Of a DNA stretch of 59,463 bases, positions 8,171-17,389 are shown piece by piece. The translations under genes were made by a program, and so were the position numbers. A model generated the notes under the pieces. That model did no database searches and was not told the DNA's origin. It saw only the letters and a list, made by a program, of their open reading frames with translations. Positions within the stretch are counted from its first letter, which is position 1. Each line of letters starts with the position of its first letter. Source of the stretch: Lysobacterales bacterium (lineage in GTDB: Bacteria > Pseudomonadota > Gammaproteobacteria > Xanthomonadales > Marinicellaceae); contig JALSLV010000039.1 in the NCBI GenBank assembly GCA_026988115.1, positions 1 to 59,463 of the forward strand. Direction: 5' to 3'.

Positions 8171-8425
8171 TTAGCCTCCTGATGCGGGTGGTAAAAAAGC
8201 AATGGTGTCATTATCGTTAATAGAAGAATCCCATGAAACAAACTCATCATTAATGGCTGCTTTTATGCTGGCTTTATGTGGTTCTTCATCGCAGTGTTTC
8301 AGTAGTTCAATATACAGCTCTTCAATGGTATTAACCTGTGTTGTCTGCTTTAATTCTGAGGTTTTCCACGTTTCTTTGAGTTTGCCGAAGAATAAAATTG
8401 TTATGTTTTTTGATGTATTTTTCAT
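8171..8425 (-). CDS. moaD: Molybdopterin synthase sulfur-carrier subunit
   Basis: 84-residue ubiquitin-like protein ending in FLPPASGG. The terminal Gly-Gly is adenylated and then thiocarboxylated to donate sulfur to molybdopterin. The length and the (I/F)xPPxxGG end are typical. It overlaps the end of moaC by 4 nt and precedes moaE by 2 nt, so the synthase subunits should be made together. Confidence 0.93.
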   Translation of the reverse strand: MKNTSKNITILFFGKLKETWKTSELKQTTQVNTIEELYIELLKHCDEEPHKASIKAAINDEFVSWDSSINDNDTIAFLPPASGG

Positions 8426-8895
8426 AAGTTTATGTCTGATTTTCCACCCGTTTTCTTAATTAATTTGGTTGCTGTTATTTCTATGTCATGGGATAAGGCT
8501 TTGCACATGTCGTAAATGGTTAAGGCAGCAATCGAGGCACCAGTTAGGGCTTCCATTTCCACACCTGTTTTATGGTGTAAACTAACGGTGCAGGTGATTG
8601 CGGCATTGCCTTGTGTGTTTGTTTGTATGTCTATTTTGCAGTTTTCAATCGCAATGGGGTGACAAAAAGGAATCAGTTCATGGGTTTTTTTGGCTGCCAT
8701 AACGCCAGCAATTATTGCCGTGTGGTAAACAGGGCCTTTTTTGGTTACTAACTCATTGCCTTGAAAAAAACCTTTGACTTCTTCAGGGAAGATAACAGTA
8801 GTTGTTGCACTTGCTGTCCTTTTGGTGATTTTTTTACCACTAACATCAACCATAGTTGGGTTATTTTGTTTGTCTATATGGGTTAAATCATTCAT
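8422..8895 (-). CDS. moaC: Cyclic pyranopterin monophosphate synthase
   Basis: 157 residues. MoaC completes conversion of the MoaA product into cPMP, the first stable intermediate of molybdenum cofactor synthesis. Typical segments are MVDVSGKKITKRTASA, AKKTHELIPFCHPI, VSLHHKTGVEMEALTGASIAAL (written here only as landmarks) and TIYDMCKA. The conserved HP and Lys-rich C-terminus (KLIKKTGGKSD) are present. It starts 2 nt after moaA. Confidence 0.95.
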   Translation of the reverse strand: MNDLTHIDKQNNPTMVDVSGKKITKRTASATTTVIFPEEVKGFFQGNELVTKKGPVYHTAIIAGVMAAKKTHELIPFCHPIAIENCKIDIQTNTQGNAAITCTVSLHHKTGVEMEALTGASIAALTIYDMCKALSHDIEITATKLIKKTGGKSDINL

Positions 8896-8897
8896 GT

Positions 8898-9905
8898 TTA
8901 TCCTCCAATCACGTACATTTCAATGCGTTCTTTATTGTCTTTGCTTTGGTTTCTGATTTCAGAGTACCTGTCATCACGGTTTTGCCAGATGGATGCAATC
9001 ATTTGTGCAAGTTCTTCATCCATGTTGCTGCGAATAAGAGGCATTAAATCGTGTTCTTGGTGGGCAAATAAGCAGGTGTATAGTTTGCCATCTGCTGAGA
9101 GTCGAGCACGCGAACAGGTACGGCAAAAAGGCTTGGATATTGAGGTGATAAAGCCGATTTCTCCTTGGTGGTTATCGTATTTGTATCGACTGGCAACTTC
9201 ACCAATATAATTTGGTTCGACAGGCGATATTTTCCATTTGTTTTCAATGATTTGAACAATATCATTAAAGTCAATGACATCTTCTTTTGTCCAACCATTT
9301 TTGGTGCCAACATCCATAAATTCGATAAACCGAACCACAACATTGGTGTCTTGATAACGTTCAAGCAAGGGTATGATTTGGTCATCATTAACTCCTTTTT
9401 GCACCACACAATTAAGTTTAACACTCTTTAATGAAGATTTGCTGGCAGCATCAATGGCATCCAATACTACTGATAATGTGCCGCGTTCGCCACTCATTTT
9501 GTAATACAAGTCTTCATCAATGGTATCGAGCGAAATATTGATTCTATCCAATCCTGCTTCGATTAATATGGGCAACTGTCTTTGCAATAATTGACCATTA
9601 GTTGTTAGGGCAATATCATTGATTCCATCAATTCGTTTGAGAAATTTTATCAACCGATCTAAATCTCGACGCAGTAAGGGTTCACCTCCTGTGAGGCGGA
9701 TTTTATTAACACCAAATCCTGCAAATACCTTAACGACTTTTTCAATTTCAGAAAATCCTAAGCGTTGTTCTTTTTTGAGGAACTGGTAATCGTCATCAAA
9801 TTTGTCCGCAGGCATGCAATAAGGACAGCGGTAATTGCAGGTGTCCATCACTGAAATACGCAAATCTTTGATTGGGCGATTGAGTTTGTCGGTAATATTT
9901 TTCAT
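8898..9905 (-). CDS. moaA: GTP 3',8-cyclase
   Basis: 335 residues. Radical-SAM enzyme that rearranges GTP in the first step of molybdenum cofactor synthesis. The N-terminal 4Fe-4S motif is Cys23-x3-Cys27-x2-Cys30 (CNYRCPYC). The C-terminal cluster ligands are Cys261, Cys264 and Cys278 (FCRTCSRARL, LYTCLFA). It ends in GG, as required for activity in the family. LTGGEPLLR marks the SAM-binding region. Its ATG overlaps the kdkA stop codon by one base, so the moa genes are read through from the LPS kinase gene. No molybdenum riboswitch is seen because there is no leader. Confidence 0.95.
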   Translation of the reverse strand: MKNITDKLNRPIKDLRISVMDTCNYRCPYCMPADKFDDDYQFLKKEQRLGFSEIEKVVKVFAGFGVNKIRLTGGEPLLRRDLDRLIKFLKRIDGINDIALTTNGQLLQRQLPILIEAGLDRINISLDTIDEDLYYKMSGERGTLSVVLDAIDAASKSSLKSVKLNCVVQKGVNDDQIIPLLERYQDTNVVVRFIEFMDVGTKNGWTKEDVIDFNDIVQIIENKWKISPVEPNYIGEVASRYKYDNHQGEIGFITSISKPFCRTCSRARLSADGKLYTCLFAHQEHDLMPLIRSNMDEELAQMIASIWQNRDDRYSEIRNQSKDNKERIEMYVIGG

Positions 9906-10666
9906 TAAACCTTATTTAATTCTTGTTGGTAAGCATCGAGTAAGTGTTGCCAATTGCTGTTATTTATTGTTACGTAGGCTTGCTTGGTTAATTTATCAAT
10001 CGAACGCTTTAATCTTTTTATGTTTTTTTGTTGCCAACTGGGTTTTGGTGTTTGTTGACCTGAATTATCAAAATCAATTAAATACACTTTATTTTCATCA
10101 ATTAAAATATTATTGGCGTTTAAATCAGCGTGGTTAATGCCTTGTCTGTGAAATAGGGCAATGGTTTGACCAATTTTTTGCCAAGTGCTTTTATCTGATT
10201 TTTTATTAAGGAATTCGGCAAAAGTTGACTGATGTGGAATATATTTTATTAAAATATTGGCTTGATAAAAAAATCCAACTTTACAAGTTTGCGCAGCAAT
10301 TGGTTCTGGTACGGGTAAACCCGTTTTGTGCATTTTTTCAAGCAAATAAAATTCGCTAAAACTGCGGGATTTATTTAAACCTGTCCATAAATATTTGTCT
10401 TTAATAAACTTTGCAGGAATGCCACCGCGATAGTAATGGCGAAGCATCATTTTTTCATTGTCTGATTTAATCATCCATGCCGAACCTCTGCCACTACTGG
10501 CACCCAATAAACGCCCTTGATTGAGCCAATAAGTGTCGCTAAACCATTCGCAGTCTATTTTGCTTTTATAGGCTTGATTCGCAAGAATCCAGCAATTATT
10601 GTGTTCTGAAACACTGGCTTGTGGCATTGTCTGTATGGATGAAAATAAAGTGAGGTATCTTAGCAT
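9905..10666 (-). CDS. kdkA: 3-deoxy-D-manno-octulosonic acid (Kdo) kinase
   Basis: 253 residues. Protein-kinase-like sugar kinase that phosphorylates Kdo in lipopolysaccharide inner core. Diagnostic segments are LRHYYRGGIPAKFIKDKYLWTG (residues 75-96), HADLNANNILID with catalytic Asp181, and LIDFDNS with metal-binding Asp198/Asp200. Length matches KdkA of Haemophilus-type organisms. It is the first gene of the minus-strand operon with moaACDE and is divergent from the heptosyltransferase gene, so two LPS core genes flank one promoter region (10667-10734). Confidence 0.88.
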   Translation of the reverse strand: MLRYLTLFSSIQTMPQASVSEHNNCWILANQAYKSKIDCEWFSDTYWLNQGRLLGASSGRGSAWMIKSDNEKMMLRHYYRGGIPAKFIKDKYLWTGLNKSRSFSEFYLLEKMHKTGLPVPEPIAAQTCKVGFFYQANILIKYIPHQSTFAEFLNKKSDKSTWQKIGQTIALFHRQGINHADLNANNILIDENKVYLIDFDNSGQQTPKPSWQQKNIKRLKRSIDKLTKQAYVTINNSNWQHLLDAYQQELNKV

Positions 10667-10734
10667 GTTTTTCTGAATTCAAAAATCATTCGGTGGTAAT
10701 ATGTCATCGTTTTAATTTAAAAGTGATAACGAAA

Positions 10735-10863
10735 ATGGGAAATTCGAGTGTAATAATTGCAGTGGTTGTTGGTGTGATTGTTCTTAAGTTGGTTGCAGTG
10801 CATCTGTATTTAAAGAAAAAAATAGATCAATCAGAAACAAAAATAAATAAAGATGACAAATAA
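10735..10863 (+). CDS. Small single-span membrane protein overlapping the heptosyltransferase gene
   Basis: A 42-residue frame opens with MGNSSV, has one hydrophobic helix (about 6-25: IIAVVVGVIVLKLVAVHLYL) and ends in a charged KKKIDQSETKINKDDK tail, giving an N-out/C-in small protein. A GTG 12 nt upstream (10723) is an alternative start. Its stop at 10861-10863 overlaps the ATG of the heptosyltransferase gene (10853) by 11 nt, as expected for translational coupling. No homologue is recognised. Support comes from composition, the coherent helix-plus-charged-tail design and the overlap. Confidence 0.55.
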   Translation: MGNSSVIIAVVVGVIVLKLVAVHLYLKKKIDQSETKINKDDK

Positions 10864-11893
10864 AATAAACTCAATTTGTATTGTACGGCTTTCAGCTATT
10901 GGTGATGCCACGCATGTTTTGCCTGTTATTGCTACGGTGCAAAAAAAATATCCCAATGCAAAAATAACGTGGGTAATTGGTGTTTTGGAGCATAAATTAA
11001 TGCAAGGATTAAAAGGTGTTGATTTTGTTGTTTTCGATAAGAAAAAAGGCTTCAAAGGTTATTTAGCCTTAAGAAAACAGCTCAAACCCATCACTTTTGA
11101 TGCCTTGTTGCACATGCAGTATTCATTTCGTGGTAATTTTGCTGCATGGATGATTAAAGCTAAACAACGCATTGGCTTTGATAAAAAACGCTCGCGTGAA
11201 TTGCATGGATTGCGCTTAAACAAAAGGATACAAGCGGTTGAAAAACAACATGTTTTGGATGGTTTTATGGAATTTGCGACGGCTCTTGGTATTAAAGAAA
11301 AAGTCTACCAATGGAATATCGCCATATCCGATAAAGACAAAGCATTTGCTGCAGGTGTTATTGATAAGGAGAAACTTAATGTGATAATCAGCCCATGTTC
11401 GAGTAATAAATTACGCAATTGGTCAAATGAAAATTACGCCAGCATCTGTGATTATGTTAGTGAAAAATACCACGCTCATGTGGTTTTATGCGGCAGTCCT
11501 GATTCATATGAAAAGCAAACAGCCAATGAAATTGAATCACTAGCAAAATACCCAATCACCAATATTGCAGGCAAAGACACGCTCAAACAATTATATGCCA
11601 CCATGCAAGCCGCTGACTTGGTTATTTCACCTGATTCGGGCCCTATGCATATTGCCAATGCAGCTCAAACCCCTGTTATTGGGTTACATGCTGCAACCAC
11701 AGCTAAACGCAGTGGAGCCTACAGTTTTCAACATTTAGCGGTGGATTGTTTTGAACAAGCGGCAAAAGAAATACACAAAAAGCCAGCAGATGCTATTCGT
11801 TGGGGTGGGCAAATTGTTGCTCAAGGTGTCATGGATTTAATTACTGTTGATGCAGTTAAAGAAAAAATTGATGAAGTGTTAAGGAAGCTCTGA
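10853..11893 (+). CDS. Lipopolysaccharide heptosyltransferase, GT9 family
   Basis: 346 residues. The GT9 N-terminus ICIVRLSAIGDATHVLPV and the C-terminal nucleotide-sugar site (VISPDSGPMHIANAAQTPVIGLH, then TTAKRSGAY) are clear. SPCSSNKLRNWSNENYASI is the family donor-binding loop. WaaC-type enzymes add the first ADP-heptose to Kdo, which fits the adjacent kdkA (phospho-Kdo acceptors carry a heptose). I cannot tell heptosyltransferase I from II with certainty, but the kdkA context favours WaaC. The last codons and the TGA lie within the left arm of the MITE-like element (11879-11900). Confidence 0.85.
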   Translation: MTNKINSICIVRLSAIGDATHVLPVIATVQKKYPNAKITWVIGVLEHKLMQGLKGVDFVVFDKKKGFKGYLALRKQLKPITFDALLHMQYSFRGNFAAWMIKAKQRIGFDKKRSRELHGLRLNKRIQAVEKQHVLDGFMEFATALGIKEKVYQWNIAISDKDKAFAAGVIDKEKLNVIISPCSSNKLRNWSNENYASICDYVSEKYHAHVVLCGSPDSYEKQTANEIESLAKYPITNIAGKDTLKQLYATMQAADLVISPDSGPMHIANAAQTPVIGLHAATTAKRSGAYSFQHLAVDCFEQAAKEIHKKPADAIRWGGQIVAQGVMDLITVDAVKEKIDEVLRKL

Positions 11894-12147
11894 TAAATAG
11901 AAAAATCTCAGGCTTACATAGATGAACAAGGTCGATTTGAAAAAACGCAGGATTGGTCATTCCATTTCAAGTTTATTCAAAGAAGATATTGTACATCTAT
12001 GTAAGCCCCGCAGGGCAAGGCATCAAGCATTCATCTGCTTCGCTGAAATATTTAAATAGGGAATGACCCTGATTTTTCACATTTCAACTCGCAGCTAAAT
12101 ACTTGATGACTTGCTGAGGAATTATCTATTAATCAGAGCCTCCTTAA
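11879..12147. mobile_element. 269-bp MITE-like element with 22-bp terminal inverted repeats
   Basis: The termini 11879-11900 and 12126-12147 are inverted repeats matching at 20 of 22 positions, beginning TTAAGG(A/G)(A/G)GCTCTGAT. TTAA at both outer edges could hold a TA or TTAA target duplication. Nested internal inverted repeats: GGCTTACATAGATG (11911-11924) with 11994-12007, GGTCATTCC (11955-11963) with 12060-12068, and CATCAAG (12021-12027) with 12102-12108. No reading frame fits inside. Both convergent flanking genes end within the terminal repeats. Confidence 0.7.
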
Positions 12148-12584
12148 GTTCCAAGTAGCTTGTTTAACTGATTGGCAAAATTCTCACGGTCTTTTTGATT
12201 TAAAGCCGCAGGACCTCCTGTATCAACACCGCTGTTACGCAAGGTCTCCATAAAGTTACGCATTTGCAACCGTGCTTTGATGTTATCAGTTGTATACAAT
12301 TCACCCCGTGGGTTTAAAGCCGTAGCTCCTTTGTCAATCACATCAGATGCCAATGGAATGTCAGAAGTAATAACAATGTCTCCAGCATTAACGCGTTTTA
12401 CAATTTCATCATCTGCCACATCAAAACCTTGATGCACCTGAATCGCAGTGATTAATTTTGAAGCAGGTGTCGGCATGTATTGATTAGCCACCAATAAAAC
12501 TTCTGTTTTGGTGCGGTCACTTGCCCGAAAGATAATGCTTTTAATAACATTCGGACAAGCATCGGCATCGACGTATATTTTCAT
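12144..12584 (-). CDS. YaiI/YqxD family protein (DUF188, PIN-like)
   Basis: 146 residues. Begins [12 protein letters not shown], the family signature, and continues with [11 protein letters not shown]-like and [15 protein letters not shown] acidic segments consistent with a PIN-like nuclease fold. [14 protein letters not shown] and the FANQLNKLL tail are also typical. Biochemical function is unproven in the family. It follows xthA by 2 nt, suggesting a shared nucleic-acid role. Its stop codon lies in the terminal repeat of the MITE-like element. Confidence 0.88.
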   Translation of the reverse strand: MKIYVDADACPNVIKSIIFRASDRTKTEVLLVANQYMPTPASKLITAIQVHQGFDVADDEIVKRVNAGDIVITSDIPLASDVIDKGATALNPRGELYTTDNIKARLQMRNFMETLRNSGVDTGGPAALNQKDRENFANQLNKLLGT

Positions 12585-12586
12585 GT

Positions 12587-13351
12587 TTATTTATAAATCA
12601 ACGTCAAAGGTGCATGATCGGAAAACTTTTCTTCTTTGTAAATTTCTGCCGAAAGAACTTTTTTGGCAAGAGAAGGGGAGGTGATGTGGTAATCAATACG
12701 CCAACCAACATTGTTTGCGTAGGCTTGTCCGCGGTTTGACCACCACGTGTAGTTGTGTGGTTCTTGGTTAACAACACGAAAAGCATCGACTAATCCACAT
12801 TTGTCGAACAACTTAGTCAACCATGCACGTTCTTGCGGTAAACAGCCTGAATTTTTCTGGTTGGCTTTCCAGTTTTTAATGTCAATTTCCTTGTGCACGA
12901 TATTCCAGTCACCGCAAATAACAAAATCCTTTCCTGTTGCTTTTAATCGTTTAAACTCTTGTTCTAAACGCTCCATGCATTGGTATTTAAAGTTTTGGCG
13001 TTCTTCTTTAGCAGAACCTGAGGGTAAATACAGCGAAACCACAATAATATCGCCCAAATCCACCTCAAGCCAACGCCCTTCGTTATCAAAAGCTTCCTCG
13101 CCAATTCCATATTTAACCGATTTTGGTTTAATTTTTGTGTAAATCGCAGTGCCCGAATAGCCTTTTTTAACCGCATCGTGAAAATAAACATGATAACCTT
13201 CGGGGTGAAAAGTATCAGCGCTTAATTGGTGTTCTTGTGCCTTGGTTTCTTGAATACAAACCACATCAAGTGATTCACGATTAAGCCAGTCAAAAAAGCC
13301 TTTTTTAGCGGCAGCACGAATGCCGTTAGTGTTTACAGAGGTTATTTTCAT
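12587..13351 (-). CDS. xthA: Exodeoxyribonuclease III (AP endonuclease)
   Basis: 254 residues. Exonuclease/endonuclease/phosphatase fold enzyme of base-excision repair. Landmarks: [19 protein letters not shown] with metal-binding Glu35, [26 protein letters not shown] (Asp and Asn of the active site), GWRIDYHI and the closing [11 protein letters not shown] with the catalytic His. Length and all motifs are intact. It heads a two-gene minus operon with the YaiI-family gene. Confidence 0.93.
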   Translation of the reverse strand: MKITSVNTNGIRAAAKKGFFDWLNRESLDVVCIQETKAQEHQLSADTFHPEGYHVYFHDAVKKGYSGTAIYTKIKPKSVKYGIGEEAFDNEGRWLEVDLGDIIVVSLYLPSGSAKEERQNFKYQCMERLEQEFKRLKATGKDFVICGDWNIVHKEIDIKNWKANQKNSGCLPQERAWLTKLFDKCGLVDAFRVVNQEPHNYTWWSNRGQAYANNVGWRIDYHITSPSLAKKVLSAEIYKEEKFSDHAPLTLIYK

Positions 13352-13516
13352 AGTTTTTACTTTGTTGTTAGTTATAAGGAATACGTAAACTCTCTGAGGT
13401 CTCGTAGAGGAATCGCTCAGTTACATTGAGGTCTCTTGTATTTATTTTTATTAGTCTTATTATACGTATGTTTATGAGGTTATGATAAAATTCAACTAAC
13501 TTTTTAGAGAAAAAAT

Positions 13517-14170
13517 ATGGATCAACAATTAATAACAAATATCCTTATGTGGATTGTGCCTTTATCTTTGGCAATTATCTTACATGAGGTTGCACATGGG
13601 TGGATGGCGAATAAACTTGGCGACCCTACGGCGAAAAATCTTGGGCGTTTGACTTTAAATCCAATCAGTCATATCGATCCTATCGGTACTTTAGTAGTAC
13701 CTGGTATGTTGCTATTATCAGGTTCACCATTTTTGTTTGGTTGGGCTAAACCTGTGCCTGTGATGTTTAATCGCTTACGTAATCCGCGTACCGACATGAT
13801 TTGGGTTGCATTGGCAGGACCTGGTGCCAATTTATTGATGGTTATTTTCTGGGCAATAATGGCAAAGGTGTTTATTGCCACAATTGCTTTAGATTCCACT
13901 AGTTTTCAATTTTTGATAGGAGTGGCTCAAAAAGGCGTAATTATTAACTTGGTATTAATGATTTTTAATTTATTACCAATGTTACCACTGGATGGTGGGC
14001 GCGTATTGCATGGTTTGCTGCCACGAGAATTAGGTGATAAATTTGCTATTACCGAACGTTACGGTATGTTTATTGTGGTTGCTTTGCTTGCGACAGGTTT
14101 GATTTCTAAAATCATCTCACCACCTATTATGTATTTTTACAATTTGGTTTTTAAATTTATCTTAGGTTAA
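13517..14170 (+). CDS. Site-2 protease family (M50) membrane metalloprotease
   Basis: 217 residues with about five to six hydrophobic segments. Zinc motif HEVAHG (His23, Glu24, His27) in the first helix, and the third ligand Asp159 in [25 protein letters not shown] and GWAKPVPV are hallmarks of the small bacterial M50 group. No PDZ domain is present, unlike RseP. The substrate is unknown. It precedes pyrE by 2 nt, a probable operon. Confidence 0.88.
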   Translation: MDQQLITNILMWIVPLSLAIILHEVAHGWMANKLGDPTAKNLGRLTLNPISHIDPIGTLVVPGMLLLSGSPFLFGWAKPVPVMFNRLRNPRTDMIWVALAGPGANLLMVIFWAIMAKVFIATIALDSTSFQFLIGVAQKGVIINLVLMIFNLLPMLPLDGGRVLHGLLPRELGDKFAITERYGMFIVVALLATGLISKIISPPIMYFYNLVFKFILG

Positions 14171-14172
14171 TT

Positions 14173-14802
14173 ATGAATACAGCACAAAAATTTATTCAAT
14201 TGGCATTAAAAAAGCAGGTTTTAAAATTTGGCGAGTTTACCTTAAAATCTGGACGAATTTCACCTTATTTTTTTAATGCAGGCTTGTTTGAAGATGGTCA
14301 ATCCTTAACCTTGCTTGGTGAATACTATGCCCAAACATTACACGACAGTGGGCTAGATTTTGATAGGCTTTATGGACCTGCCTACAAAGGTATCCCGATT
14401 GCTACGGCTGTTTCGGTGGCTTTTTATAGGTTATATGATCGTAATATCCCTGTGGCATTTAACCGTAAAGAAGCCAAAGACCACGGTGAAGGTGGAGTTT
14501 TAATTGGTTCTCCCTTACAAGGCAAGGTATTAATCATTGATGATGTAGTTTCAGCGGGTACTTCGGTGCGTGAATCAATTGAGATTATTCAAGCAAACAA
14601 AGCAGAAGTTGCAGGAATTTGCGTGGCATTGGATAGACATGAAAAAGGTCAAGGCGAATTATCTGCGGTTGGTGAATTGCAAAAACAATACGGTTTACAA
14701 ACCGTCGCTATTGCGGGTTTGGATGATTTGATAGCTTATTTAGCGGATGATGAGGAAAAACTCGCATTGGTTAAGACTTATAAAGAACGTTATGGAAGTT
14801 AA
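14173..14802 (+). CDS. pyrE: Orotate phosphoribosyltransferase
   Basis: 209 residues. Converts orotate and PRPP to OMP in pyrimidine synthesis. The PRPP motif is [13 protein letters not shown] (Asp123-Asp124). [24 protein letters not shown] and [13 protein letters not shown] are typical of the enteric type. The downstream acetyltransferase start overlaps its 3' end. Confidence 0.95.
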   Translation: MNTAQKFIQLALKKQVLKFGEFTLKSGRISPYFFNAGLFEDGQSLTLLGEYYAQTLHDSGLDFDRLYGPAYKGIPIATAVSVAFYRLYDRNIPVAFNRKEAKDHGEGGVLIGSPLQGKVLIIDDVVSAGTSVRESIEIIQANKAEVAGICVALDRHEKGQGELSAVGELQKQYGLQTVAIAGLDDLIAYLADDEEKLALVKTYKERYGS

Positions 14803-15283
14803 GATTATTAGGTCTGTTTGCGAGGCAGATTTAAACCGGTGTTTTGAAATCGAAACGGTTGCTTACCAAGGCGATGAAGCAGCGAGTAAGGAAAAAATCT
14901 TAAAACGTATTCAAACTTACCCACAAGGCTTTATTCTATTGGAAGTTGATGGTGTGATTGCTGGATTTATTAATTCAGGTGCTTGCCATGAGGTGGTATT
15001 ATCCGATGAAGACTTTAAAGAGCTTATTGGTCATGATGAATCGGGTGAAAATATTGTTATTATGTCGGTGGTTGTCCATCCAGATTTTCAAGGTAAGGGT
15101 TATGCCACTTTGTTGATGAAAGTTTTTATTAAACGCATGAAACAAATGAATAAAAAATCCATTCACTTGATTTGCCAAACCCATTTAGTGGATATGTATG
15201 CATCGCACGGTTTTGCCTATATCGGTGAATCTGACTCAGACCATGGCGGTATGGCGTGGCAGGAGATGGTTTTGGACTTATAA
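14792..15283 (+). CDS. GNAT-family N-acetyltransferase
   Basis: 163 residues from the chosen ATG. A longer in-frame start exists upstream but would add 15 residues lying wholly inside pyrE, and the fold begins at [17 protein letters not shown]. The acetyl-CoA loop is [16 protein letters not shown]. The C-terminal [29 protein letters not shown] resembles arylalkylamine-type GNATs. Substrate unknown. It overlaps pyrE by 11 nt. Confidence 0.85.
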   Translation: MEVKIIRSVCEADLNRCFEIETVAYQGDEAASKEKILKRIQTYPQGFILLEVDGVIAGFINSGACHEVVLSDEDFKELIGHDESGENIVIMSVVVHPDFQGKGYATLLMKVFIKRMKQMNKKSIHLICQTHLVDMYASHGFAYIGESDSDHGGMAWQEMVLDL

Positions 15284-15479
15284 GAGAAAAATATAATTGG
15301 TTATTTTCGCGGTGACAAAAAAGCCGTAAGGCAACAGATGTTTGAAGTAATAGAAAAGTTGATTTGAAAGCTTTTTTTGCAACTTTTATACCCGCTCCAA
15401 GAGTTGTGCAAAGGTCTCTTAAATTAAGAATCACAAAATAATCGGTGTAATCTGTTCCATCTATGGATAAAATAAACCT

Positions 15480-16853
15480 ATGGCAAAAATAAAATTACAA
15501 TACACGTGCACGCACTGTGCAGCGGTTCATAACAAGTGGGCAGGGCAGTGTGGTGACTGTGGGCAATGGAATTGTTTGGAAGAATCTGTGGTACAAGCGG
15601 CAACACCTGCACAGAAATCTTCACGCTTTTCGACCTATGCTGGTGATGTTGGTGGTCAAAAGATTCAAAAGCTGGGCAATGTTAAATTTCAAAGAAACAT
15701 CCGCACATCCACAAAAATCAAAGAGCTTGATAGAGTTTTAGGCGGTGGATTAGTGACGGGTTCGGTGGTGTTAATTGGCGGTGATCCTGGTATTGGAAAA
15801 TCAACATTAATGCTGCAAGTGACCGCAACTATGCCTGAGAATATTAAAACACTGTATGTCACGGGTGAAGAGTCGTTATCGCAAATATCCATGCGGGCAC
15901 AACGATTGGAACTGGCAGCAGATGACTTGGAATGCATGGCAGAAACCTCGGTTGAAGCCATTATTGCATCGGCCTTAGTGCATAAACCCAATTTAATGGT
16001 GATTGATTCAATTCAAACGCTTTATACCGAAAATTTGACCTCTATTCCAGGTTCTATTTCTCAAGTCAAAGAATGTGCGGCGCAATTGGTGCGTTTTGCC
16101 AAGCAGAACAATACCTCGATAATTTTTGTCGGTCACGTGACCAAAGAAGGTGGAATTGCAGGCCCTCGTGTGTTGGAACACATGGTGGATACGGTTTTGT
16201 ATTTTGAAAGCGATGGCAATAGCCGTTATCGGGTACTGCGAGCCTTGAAAAATCGTTTTGGTGCCGTCAACGAAATCGGTGTGTTTGCCATGACTGAAAA
16301 AGGCGTACAAGAAGTGGAGAATCCTTCTGCAATCTTTTTATCTGAACACAGCGAACCTCAACCTGGCAGTGTGGTGATGGTCACACGTGAAGGCACACGG
16401 CCTCTATTGGTGGAAGTACAAGCTTTAGCCGACCAAAGTCCATTAGGTAATCCAAGGCGACTCACGGTAGGTTTGGACCACAATCGTTTAGCAATGTTGT
16501 TGGCTGTGTTGCACAATGGCTGTCAGCTAGCCATTCATGACCACGATATTTTTATGAATGTGGTTGGTGGCATGAAAGTTACCGAAACAGCGGCTGATTT
16601 GGCTATTATCATGGCTGTTGTCTCCAGCTTTAGAAACCGTTATTTACCCAAAGGCACAATTGTTTTTGGTGAAGTGGGGTTGACGGGTGAAATACGTCCT
16701 GTTTTTAATGGCGAAGACCGATTAAAAGAAGCGGCTAATCATGGTTTTACACACGCAATTGTTCCAAAAGGCAATATTGGTGCGTGGACTAAAGGACTGA
16801 ATATAAAAGTCACAGGTGTGGATAATATTAACCAAATTTTAGATTATATTTAA
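15480..16853 (+). CDS. radA: DNA repair protein RadA (Sms)
   Basis: 457 residues. Ring ATPase that promotes branch migration in recombination. N-terminal C4 zinc finger (Cys10, Cys13, Cys24, Cys27), Walker A GDPGIGKST at 101-109, the RadA-specific LKNRFG motif near 257, and a C-terminal Lon-protease-like domain (GGMKVTETAADLA, FGEVGLTGEIRPV). All regions are complete. The upstream gap (15284-15479) contains an orphan reading-frame fragment but no clear promoter. Confidence 0.95.
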   Translation: MAKIKLQYTCTHCAAVHNKWAGQCGDCGQWNCLEESVVQAATPAQKSSRFSTYAGDVGGQKIQKLGNVKFQRNIRTSTKIKELDRVLGGGLVTGSVVLIGGDPGIGKSTLMLQVTATMPENIKTLYVTGEESLSQISMRAQRLELAADDLECMAETSVEAIIASALVHKPNLMVIDSIQTLYTENLTSIPGSISQVKECAAQLVRFAKQNNTSIIFVGHVTKEGGIAGPRVLEHMVDTVLYFESDGNSRYRVLRALKNRFGAVNEIGVFAMTEKGVQEVENPSAIFLSEHSEPQPGSVVMVTREGTRPLLVEVQALADQSPLGNPRRLTVGLDHNRLAMLLAVLHNGCQLAIHDHDIFMNVVGGMKVTETAADLAIIMAVVSSFRNRYLPKGTIVFGEVGLTGEIRPVFNGEDRLKEAANHGFTHAIVPKGNIGAWTKGLNIKVTGVDNINQILDYI

Positions 16854-16855
16854 TC

Positions 16856-17389
16856 ATGCGTGAATTGTTATCAAATAAACAGATTGTTTTAAAGCGTTAT
16901 TCGTTACAAGATGCCTCTGATTTATTGTTAGCAATTAAACAATCCTACCGTGAGATATCGCCTTGGATGAGTTGGTTGACACCGAATTATGATTTAAAAG
17001 CGGCTAATGAATTTATCATAATCCAAACCAATAACTGGGATGATAACTTAGAATATACCTTTAGCATTAGAAACCACCAAGGCAACTTTTTAGGCACGAT
17101 TGGTATACATTTATACGATCAACTCAATGGTGTGGCAAATATCGGTTATTGGATGAATACGCCGCATTGCAATAACGGGTATTGCACTCAAGCCGTTAAA
17201 TTACTGGCGAAAAATGCTTTTAAAGAATTAAACTTAATCCGCATTGAAATTATTGTTGCCACTCAAAATGCAGCCAGCCAGAAAGTGGCAAACAAATCGG
17301 GTGCAAAATTTGAAGCAATTTTGAAAAACCGTATTAGACTCCGCGGTAAAGCCATAGAGGCTAATATGAATGCAATCTATTTCAAATGA
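16856..17389 (+). CDS. RimJ/RimL-type GNAT acetyltransferase
   Basis: 177 residues. Begins with IVLKRYSLQDASDLL and has IGYWMNTPHCNNGYCTQAV as the acetyl-CoA-binding strand-loop (with the less usual Cys in place of Gly-x-Gly) and NLIRIEIIVATQNAASQKVANKSG, typical of the ribosomal-protein acetyltransferase branch. It starts 2 nt after radA, and its TGA overlaps the ATG of the following kinase gene, so radA, this gene and the kinase may share a transcript. Substrate unknown. Confidence 0.85.
   Translation: MRELLSNKQIVLKRYSLQDASDLLLAIKQSYREISPWMSWLTPNYDLKAANEFIIIQTNNWDDNLEYTFSIRNHQGNFLGTIGIHLYDQLNGVANIGYWMNTPHCNNGYCTQAVKLLAKNAFKELNLIRIEIIVATQNAASQKVANKSGAKFEAILKNRIRLRGKAIEANMNAIYFK

Noticed and set aside
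8895-9905. Possible molybdenum cofactor riboswitch for moaA
   Set aside because: moaA follows kdkA with a one-base overlap, leaving no leader to hold an aptamer.
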